Part shown: positions 58,287-64,000 of the stretch, piece by piece
How the letters are laid out: every line of letters starts with the position of its first letter
Numbering within the stretch: position 1 is the first letter of the stretch
DNA from: Aldehydirespirator sp965221185
GTDB taxonomy: Bacteria > Actinomycetota > Acidimicrobiia > Acidimicrobiales > Aldehydirespiratoraceae
Direction of reading: 5' to 3'
DNA: 64,000 nucleotides
Assembly: GCA_965221185.1 (NCBI GenBank)
Contig: OZ244866.1
Location: 2,666,001 to 2,730,000, forward strand
Notes under the pieces: model-generated
The model's input: the letters and a program-made list of their open reading frames with translations, nothing else
The model's database searches: none
Told to the model about the DNA's origin: nothing
Translations under genes and position numbers: made by a program

Positions 58287-61200
58287 TTAGAACAGGCCGA
58301 TCGCTTGGCTCTCCTGAGCGGGGTGCTTCGGGCTGGAGAGTTCCGGGGGATGCTCGGTCTGGGTTAGTCGCCGGGCAGCGGCGGACTCGTTGAGTTCGGC
58401 AAGCGCTGCCCACTGCGTCGCCATGGCGTCGGGAGCATCGGGGTTACCTGCAATGCTGGCGAGAGCCCGGTCGACGTCTGGCTGGGTCAGGTCGGTCAGT
58501 TCGTCTCGGGCGCGTCGCACGAATTCCATGACGGTCTGCGGCGGCTTGCGTGGCCGCCGAGACACCCGAAGCTGTGCGGGGGGCTTGCGTGGCCGCTGGG
58601 ACGCTCGTGGCTGTTGAGGCCTCGGCGGCTGGGTCGCTCGTGGCTGTTGAGGCTTCGGCGGCTGGGATGTGGCGTGGAGGGGCCGGCGCTGGCGTTGTTG
58701 GTGCTGGGGGGCGTCGAGTGGGACGCTGTTGGTGTCCGCGAGCGACACCAGCTCCTCGTTGAGGGCTAGCCGGGCCAGATCTTCGACCCCGGCGTCGTCC
58801 AGGGGCGATGCCGGCTCGGGCTGCGGACCGCCGCTCACCGGGGTTTCTGCCCATTTCACGGGTCGCGGGATGGAGCGCTGCCGTGGGGATATGGGGCGAT
58901 GGTCCGGGCCGGTTGCGCGGGTCGAGGAGGTCGGGGCGCGGGGTGCGGTTGGACGACGTTCGGTCTGTGTTGGTTGATGTACCGGATGTGACCGGCGATC
59001 GCTGGGTGGCCGGGGAGACCTGGCCGCTGGCTGGCGCCCGAGGCGATCTCCGAGGGGGTCGGTGGCGAGGTCTTTGGCTTCGGTGGCCGAGAGCTTCGCT
59101 CGCACCTTGCCCGCTGCGGCCTTGGCCGCTTCGAGGACCTCTTCGTCGGTTCCGAGTCCAAAGATCAGGTTGGTGTGACGGCCGCGGGTTGTGCCGACGT
59201 AGAGCAACTCGAGGTCGGTGCTGTCGTCGATGAGGGTCATGCCGACATCGGCGGTGCGGCCCTGGGCGACATGCACGGTGCTGGCCCAGCCGAGCTGGAT
59301 CGAGCCGTCTCGGGCGATGTAGTCCGCCGGCAGTACGACGTTGCCGCCTCTTCCGACGGCGCTCAGACGCAAGTCGCCGTTGTCCTCGATGGACTTCACC
59401 GTCCAGGTCGAGCCGTTGATGATCGCGGTGTTGCTGGTGGTGCGAATCTTGAAGTCGTTGTTGCGGGTGATGATCCGGTCGCCGACGCCGACTTCGACGA
59501 TGCCGTCACCGACTCGCAGTGCACGGGTCTCGCGGTCCGGGAACAGCGAGCGCTGGATGATGGTGTTGAGCGCAGCGACCGCATCGTTGCGGCTGGCAGT
59601 GATGGCCACGTCGTCTCCCGCCGCGATGTGCTCGACCGCGGCTGCGGCGACGACCTTGATCGCGACGGCCAGGCGTTCCTCGTGCTTCCACTCCGGCAGA
59701 TGGTTGGTGCCGCGGATGCGGCGGTGCGCCGCGTAGGTGTCCAGCGCCGACACCGTGCCGCTTCGCAACAACTTCGAGGTCTGCTGCTCCCACGGTTGAC
59801 TGAAGCGGCGGACCTCGCTGAGCTGGTGGTGGGCCACATCGCCGCTGTTGGCGAGCGCCCGGAACATTCCCTGGGGTCCTTTGACCGCGCTGAGCTGGTG
59901 CGGGTCGCCTACCAAGATCAGTTTGCCGCCGCAGGCTTTGACCCCTTCTTCGAGCTGGTGGAGCTGGTGGGTGGGCAGCATCGAGGCCTCATCCACGATG
60001 CACCACGCGCCCATGTCGAAGGCCCGCGGGTCATCAAGGCGGCGTGTGACGTTCACGCCCTCGATGCCGACATGCTCACCCAGCAGGTTGGCGGCCGCCT
60101 GTGATGGTGCCAGCGCCTCGATGCGCACACCGCGGGGGCGGGCCAAACGGGCCACGGCCTGCAGCGTGTAGGTCTTGCCAGTGCCAGCGGGACCAGAGAG
60201 CACATGGGCCTGCCCACCGCCGGCGATCCCGCATGCCGCGGCCAGCTGCTCGCCGTCCAAAGCAATGTCGTTGTGCTCACCGAAGCGCATCGCTTCGCAC
60301 GCATCACGGTCCATTGGGTCGATCTTGACCTGATCGGCGCCGCCAGCAAAGAACTGCGAGATCGCGTCTTCGAAGGCGACCAGTTCCACTGTCGCGTAGC
60401 GGTTGCCTCCGGGCCGGTTGGTGTCGAGTCCCCCGCCTGCTGGGATTCCCAAGTCCACGACCAGATCCGAGGCCATCAACTCGTCGGCCAGCGCTTCGAT
60501 TTGCTGGATCGGACAGTCGTCCGGGACAATCTCAGCGAAGGTCTGCAGCGCCTCGATCCGGTCCCAGACGGCGACTCTCGCCGTGATCGCTGTCGCGGCG
60601 CGCCGCAGCAGCACCCAGCGGCGAAATGGGGAGATCGGCCGCTGATGCGAACGGGTGTCGGGGCCTCGCTGGCCCGCAGCGAACTGGCCGCGTATCACGC
60701 GCCGCGCGAACTCCGGGACCGCCCTCAAGGCCTCTTTGCGCCACCGGTCGATCTTCTCGGCGTAGGTCTCGCGCAGGTCCTTGTCGGGACGAGTGATCGC
60801 CGACGCCCGGTCGTTGCTGATCTCGGGGTGGTCGTCCATGAAGTCCCTGATCTGCTTGGACCGCTCAGCCCACAACTCGGCCAGCTGCTCGGGCACGCCC
60901 ACGATGTGGCAGTGGCCGCTGTTGTCGGGGCTCGTCCAAGTCAGCCCCAGGCGCTCGGTCGCCAAGTACCGCAGCGTGCGGCCATAGACGGTCACCGCGA
61001 ACTGCATCATGTCATACACGAGTTGGCCGTCGAGGGTCAGCCACTTGCCGTCTGGCGCCCGGGCGATGTTGGCGATCAGGAAGTGGTCATGCAACTGCGG
61101 GTCACCGGTGCGCGACGTCGTATGGGTCACCGCCGCGCACAGCACCCCCACAACACGCTGCCACTGCTTGCCGCCGGCGCCTCGGCGCACGTACGCGGCG

Positions 61201-61736
61201 GTGTCCAGCACCCTCACCACCGCGTCGCAGGCCTCTCGATGGATCCCCAGCAACATGTTGCGGGTCCGGGCGTCGGCAATTGCCCACAGCGCGGAGAAGG
61301 TCTTGTCCGGGCCGATGGAGAACTCCACGCCCGCCACCAACCGCATAGCCAATGCCACAACCGGCGGCATGTCCTCCGCAGCCATTCCGTCGCGCACTTC
61401 ACCCAACCGGGTCGGGTCCACGCCGTTGAGCATCGCCGTCATCTGGCCCTCGCCCAGCTCGCCTGACAGCCCGTAGGCCGCGGCCGCTCCGCCCAGCCAC
61501 CGCGCCGCTGTCTGGCCCACAGCCAGATAGCCCTCTGTACCCGAAGTTAGTTCGTTCTTGTAGTGCTCGATCTGCGCGGCGTTGCCGTGCTGGATCTTGT
61601 TCAGACCCGACGCGACGGCTCCCCACGCCCGCCGACTCGGGGTCGCAGACCGCAGCGCCTTGCGTCCCGGCCGAGTGGTACTGCGACCCCAACATCCACG
61701 CCGACGCGCCCGCCTCCCACTCACGAAACCCCCCAT
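58287..61736 (-). CDS. MobF-type relaxase with RecD-like helicase (TraA/TrwC-like)
   Basis: The 1149-residue frame holds a TrwC-type relaxase in its first 350 residues: IEHYKNELTSGTEGYLAVGQ with candidate catalytic tyrosines, GVEFSIGPDKTFSALWAIAD, and the metal-binding histidine set in VTHTTSRTGDPQLHDHFLIA (205, 216, 218). An SF1B helicase follows: VLSGPAGTGKTYTLQAVARL (about 513-532), CIVDEASMLPTHQLHQLEEG, ILVGDPHQLSAVKGPQG and STVHVAQGRTADVGMTLIDD. The C-terminus is a Pro/Gln/Arg-rich repeat tail. It would nick the element at oriT and unwind it for transfer. The first 44 residues are basic and unlike relaxases, which usually begin close to the LNKIQ phrase, so the real start is probably further in. 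Confidence 0.88.
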   Translation of the reverse strand: MGGFVSGRRARRRGCWGRSTTRPGRKALRSATPSRRAWGAVASGLNKIQHGNAAQIEHYKNELTSGTEGYLAVGQTAARWLGGAAAAYGLSGELGEGQMTAMLNGVDPTRLGEVRDGMAAEDMPPVVALAMRLVAGVEFSIGPDKTFSALWAIADARTRNMLLGIHREACDAVVRVLDTAAYVRRGAGGKQWQRVVGVLCAAVTHTTSRTGDPQLHDHFLIANIARAPDGKWLTLDGQLVYDMMQFAVTVYGRTLRYLATERLGLTWTSPDNSGHCHIVGVPEQLAELWAERSKQIRDFMDDHPEISNDRASAITRPDKDLRETYAEKIDRWRKEALRAVPEFARRVIRGQFAAGQRGPDTRSHQRPISPFRRWVLLRRAATAITARVAVWDRIEALQTFAEIVPDDCPIQQIEALADELMASDLVVDLGIPAGGGLDTNRPGGNRYATVELVAFEDAISQFFAGGADQVKIDPMDRDACEAMRFGEHNDIALDGEQLAAACGIAGGGQAHVLSGPAGTGKTYTLQAVARLARPRGVRIEALAPSQAAANLLGEHVGIEGVNVTRRLDDPRAFDMGAWCIVDEASMLPTHQLHQLEEGVKACGGKLILVGDPHQLSAVKGPQGMFRALANSGDVAHHQLSEVRRFSQPWEQQTSKLLRSGTVSALDTYAAHRRIRGTNHLPEWKHEERLAVAIKVVAAAAVEHIAAGDDVAITASRNDAVAALNTIIQRSLFPDRETRALRVGDGIVEVGVGDRIITRNNDFKIRTTSNTAIINGSTWTVKSIEDNGDLRLSAVGRGGNVVLPADYIARDGSIQLGWASTVHVAQGRTADVGMTLIDDSTDLELLYVGTTRGRHTNLIFGLGTDEEVLEAAKAAAGKVRAKLSATEAKDLATDPLGDRLGRQPAARSPRPPSDRRSHPVHQPTQTERRPTAPRAPTSSTRATGPDHRPISPRQRSIPRPVKWAETPVSGGPQPEPASPLDDAGVEDLARLALNEELVSLADTNSVPLDAPQHQQRQRRPLHATSQPPKPQQPRATQPPRPQQPRASQRPRKPPAQLRVSRRPRKPPQTVMEFVRRARDELTDLTQPDVDRALASIAGNPDAPDAMATQWAALAELNESAAARRLTQTEHPPELSSPKHPAQESQAIGLF

Positions 61737-62022
61737 CCCCGTGTCATCTCACGCACCGAGCCCCCGAGCGCAGGCCCCGCACTCGCAGAGTGCATGTGTT
61801 TAATATTCTTTCGTTCGGTGATCGACAACCGTCCGCACACAAGGCCTCCTCGCTGGAACTAGACGCAGCTACACGCCGCCGCTGGGCCTCATCCAGGTAG
61901 CCAGGCCGCGGTCTGCGACACCTGGTGCCGGGCACGACGGCCAACGACCGCGCTCCGTCACCAGCGCCGACGCCTCACCGGCCGCGTCCCGATGACAGAG
62001 CCGCAACTGCTGCACCCGTGCT
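61737..62022. other. Intergenic region upstream of the relaxase, possible oriT
   Basis: No gene is visible. An AT-rich patch (TTTAATATTCTTTCG, about 61,800) and a hairpin GCACTCGCAGAGTGC (61779-61793) lie within 60 bases of the relaxase start. MobF relaxases often act on an oriT close to their own gene, so this is a candidate, without direct proof. Confidence 0.4.
61779..61793. promoter_or_regulatory. Hairpin near the relaxase start
   Basis: GCACTC-GCA-GAGTGC, 6-bp arms and a 3-base loop, immediately beside the AT-rich patch. It could be part of oriT or an operator. Confidence 0.4.
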
Positions 62023-62265
62023 CTAGGCGGCACGCCTGTACAACTCCGGGTGGTCAGGGACGTAGTCGATCGGCGCGCTGATGTACTCCTCCAGCCACAC
62101 CCGTGGCACTCTCAGCTGGCTGCCTACCTTGATGACTTTCATGCCGCTCTTGCCTCCTGTGGCGCGCCACTCAATGGTCATCTCGTACGCCTTGGTGCGA
62201 TGGATGTTCAACACCCAAGCCGCCTGCAAGACCGTCAGAAGTGGCGGGACTGCTGCGGTATTCAT
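62023..62265 (-). CDS. Excisionase-like helix-turn-helix protein
   Basis: An ATG at 62265 gives 80 residues with a MerR/Xis-like winged helix: PPLLTVLQAAWVLNIHRTKA, YEMTIEWRATGGKSGMKVIK and VGSQLRVPRVWLEEYISAPI. Such helix_turn_helix_17-type proteins direct excision or regulate integrases. AGGAG is only one base from the ATG, so translation may begin differently or be near-leaderless. It diverges from the XRE gene that is coupled to the integrase. Confidence 0.8.
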   Translation of the reverse strand: MNTAAVPPLLTVLQAAWVLNIHRTKAYEMTIEWRATGGKSGMKVIKVGSQLRVPRVWLEEYISAPIDYVPDHPELYRRAA

Positions 62266-62353
62266 ACTCCTATGGTAAGTGATGATACTGTTGTTGTCCA
62301 CAGGAAGCTGTGGACTGCAGGCCCCAAGCCAGGACGAGAAGTATGTTGATGCC

Positions 62354-63124
62354 ATGCCCCGCCGACCAAGAAGCATCCGACCCGCTGACGAATCCGAGCT
62401 CAACGTCAATCAAATCGTCGCGTTCAATCTTCGAGCCGCGCGCCAGCTCGAGGGCTGGACCCAAGAGGCCCTCGCTCGCGAGATCACGAGGCGCTCGGGC
62501 ACACACTGCACCCGCACCATGGTCTCCGAGCTAGAGCGCGCCTGGGACGGCAGGCGCCGCCGAGAGTTCGACGCCCACGAGATAGCCGTGTTCGCAGCCG
62601 CCCTCAAAGTGCCCATCGGATACTTCTTCCTGCCCCCGCCCGACGAGAACCGAAGACTCGAGGGGATAGGCCGCTCGGTGAGTGAACTGCATCTGCTGTT
62701 CTTCGGCTACTTCGACACCGCGGAGAAACTCGATGCGCGAATGCGTGAGTACGGAGGGAACTTCCCCCCAGAATACGAACAGGCAATCGCCGACCTCCCC
62801 GCCGGGATCGGACCCTGGACCTACAAGCAGCGTCGCAAAGAACTGCTCATGGCCCTCCTCGACGGGATGGCCGACAAGGTAGACCAAGCCTTCGACGCAA
62901 TCGGCGAACTCGCAGACCGGGCGCGCCGAGCCGGTATCCGCGGCTACATCGCCGAACAGGCCAACGACCCCGACTACGCCGTCCCGCCTGAGAACCGCCC
63001 CAGCGTCTCGGGCGAGACTGACGAGACGTCGGGCTCGCCGTCGAGTGAGCCTCCAGATCACTCCTCGCCTGACTCGGCCAGCCCTTCCCCCGAGCCAGCT
63101 GCGGCCACCCAGGACTCACAATGA
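62354..63124 (+). CDS. XRE-family regulator coupled to the integrase
   Basis: The ATG at 62354 is chosen because it directly precedes the conserved part and has GAGAAG upstream. The 256-residue product has an XRE domain (NLRAARQLEGWTQEALAREI, TRTMVSELERAW, FDAHEIAVFAAALKVPIGYF) in a form common in actinobacterial elements, a helical middle (LLFFGYFDTAEKLDARMREY) and a disordered Ser/Pro/Glu tail. Its stop overlaps the integrase ATG (ATGA at 63121-63124), so regulator and integrase are made together. It may set the choice between integration and excision. Confidence 0.85.
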   Translation: MPRRPRSIRPADESELNVNQIVAFNLRAARQLEGWTQEALAREITRRSGTHCTRTMVSELERAWDGRRRREFDAHEIAVFAAALKVPIGYFFLPPPDENRRLEGIGRSVSELHLLFFGYFDTAEKLDARMREYGGNFPPEYEQAIADLPAGIGPWTYKQRRKELLMALLDGMADKVDQAFDAIGELADRARRAGIRGYIAEQANDPDYAVPPENRPSVSGETDETSGSPSSEPPDHSSPDSASPSPEPAAATQDSQ

Positions 63125-64000
63125 GAGGGCACATCGCCAAGAAGGGCAACCGCTACTACGTGGTCATCCACGAGGGCCCGGACCCCGCGACGGGCAAGCC
63201 CCGCTACCGCTGGCACGCCGCCGGCGCAGCCCGCGGCGATGCCGAGAAGCTGCTCGCAGAGATCGTCAAGCGGATGCACGACGGCGACTACCGGGCGCCC
63301 GACAAAATCACCGTGGGGGACTACCTGCTGCATCGGTGGCTGCCGTCGAAGCGGACCCGTGTGAAGCCCTCCACGGCCAATTCCTATGAGCGCAATGTCC
63401 GGCTGCACATCATCCCTCACATCGGGGCCATCGCACTGCAGAGGCTCCAGCCCGAGGACCTCGACGACCTGTACGTCAAGCTCCTCACCGACGGCAAGCG
63501 CAACGGCGGCGGGGGCGGCCTGTCGGCCAAGTCAGTGCGCAACGTCCACGCCACCTTGCAGAGCGCGCTGTCCGACGCGGCCCGCAAGGGCACCGTCGTC
63601 CGCAACGTGGCCAACACCGCCGATCCACCCTCCATCAGCCGCAGCGGCCGGTCGATTTGTGTGTGGACCGGCGACCAGCTGCGCTGGTTCCTCGACGCGC
63701 TGGCCGACCACCAGCTGTATGCGCTGTACCTGCTCGCCGCTACCACCGGGATGCGCCGGGGCGAGATCGCCGGCCTGCTGTGGCGCAACGTCGACCTCGA
63801 CGCGGCCCGCCTGACCATCAGCCAGCAGATCGTGTCGGTTCAGTACCAACTCATCGAGAGCGACCTCAAGACCCCCACCAGCCGCCGCAACATCGACCTA
63901 GACCCCCGAACCGTCGCCGAGCTGCACCGCCACCGTCGCCGTCAGCTCGAGGAGCGCATGGCCACCGGCCAGCGAGGAGACGACGGCTACGTGTTCACCA
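63121..64000 (+). CDS. int: Tyrosine recombinase / integrase (partial)
   Basis: The first 293 codons are inside the window. An N-terminal AP2-like arm-binding domain (MRGHIAKKGNRYYVVIHEGP) is followed by a SAM-like core-binding domain (VKPSTANSYERNVRLHIIPH, SVRNVHATLQSALSDAARKG) and the start of the catalytic domain with the first active Arg in LYLLAATTGMRRGEIAGLLW. The remaining catalytic residues (HxxR, Tyr) lie beyond the edge. This phage-type integrase most likely uses the anticodon loop of tRNA-Met as its attachment site, given the tRNA half at the far left of the element. Confidence 0.92.
   Translation, partial: MRGHIAKKGNRYYVVIHEGPDPATGKPRYRWHAAGAARGDAEKLLAEIVKRMHDGDYRAPDKITVGDYLLHRWLPSKRTRVKPSTANSYERNVRLHIIPHIGAIALQRLQPEDLDDLYVKLLTDGKRNGGGGGLSAKSVRNVHATLQSALSDAARKGTVVRNVANTADPPSISRSGRSICVWTGDQLRWFLDALADHQLYALYLLAATTGMRRGEIAGLLWRNVDLDAARLTISQQIVSVQYQLIESDLKTPTSRRNIDLDPRTVAELHRHRRRQLEERMATGQRGDDGYVFT

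Larger units (their letters stand above)
32919..64000. mobile_element. Integrative element (left end to beyond the window)
   Basis: The left boundary is the anticodon loop of the truncated tRNA-Met gene. Element-type functions run to the window end: excisionase-like HTH gene, MobF relaxase-helicase, XRE regulator and tyrosine integrase on the far right. Because the tRNA lies on the minus strand, its 5' half and the restored gene should be at the far right end, next to the integrase, which is where integrases normally sit. No type IV secretion genes are seen inside the window, so it is either mobilisable or its transfer genes lie further right. Cargo is dominated by defence-like genes. Confidence 0.75.

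Overview
The window is high-GC DNA with actinobacterial habits: frequent GTG and TTG starts, a SigE-type ECF sigma factor family, PspC-domain sensor proteins, a luciferase-like (possibly F420-dependent) oxidoreductase and many lipoproteins. A member of Acidimicrobiia or a related actinobacterial lineage fits best; this placement is inference from gene content only.

Left half (1-32.9 kb) looks chromosomal. It opens with envelope and signalling genes: a DUF4349 lipoprotein, then a divergent PspC/toast-rack membrane protein and PspC-histidine kinase/NarL response regulator. Metabolic and accessory genes follow: a methyltransferase, a DMT exporter, a hydantoinase/oxoprolinase pair, a Fic enzyme, a kinase-like phosphotransferase, a Doc-type toxin-antitoxin pair, CorA, a broken epimerase, an acyl-CoA-dehydrogenase-like flavoenzyme and a luciferase-like oxidoreductase. 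From 18.98 to 27.56 kb lies the most striking locus: five minus-strand genes forming sigma - RCC1-repeat transmembrane protein - RCC1-repeat lipoprotein fused to a glycine-betaine-type binding protein - second sigma - second RCC1-repeat transmembrane protein. Each sigma/transmembrane pair overlaps by ATGA, and both sigma genes carry the same spaced promoter motif. It reads as a duplicated sigma/anti-sigma surface sensor with beta-propeller ectodomains. A MazEF-type pair, bifunctional putA and a divergent Lrp/AsnC regulator close this half.

Right half (32.9 kb to the end) is best read as an integrated mobile element. At 32,879-32,923 there is only the 3' half of a tRNA-Met gene, cut at the anticodon loop, as tyrosine integrases often leave behind. 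The window ends inside a tyrosine integrase gene translationally coupled to an XRE regulator; before it lie an excisionase-like HTH gene and a MobF relaxase-helicase. The far attachment site with an intact tRNA-Met should lie just past 64,000. The cargo is mostly defence-like: an IetAS-type AAA ATPase/subtilase pair, then a minus-strand row of cytosine methyltransferase, PD-(D/E)XK nuclease, a three-part exonuclease-DinG-RecQ helicase fusion and a UvrD-type helicase, facing a divergent GHKL ATPase and a broken NERD/P-loop gene. An IS21-family element with clear ends and a 6-bp target duplication is inserted near the left boundary. Small genes (membrane protein, DUF3892, ImmA metallopeptidase with XRE repressor, a lipoprotein) fill the space before the relaxase.

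No CRISPR array, rRNA or complete tRNA gene was seen. All functional assignments come from motif reading; no database search was run.
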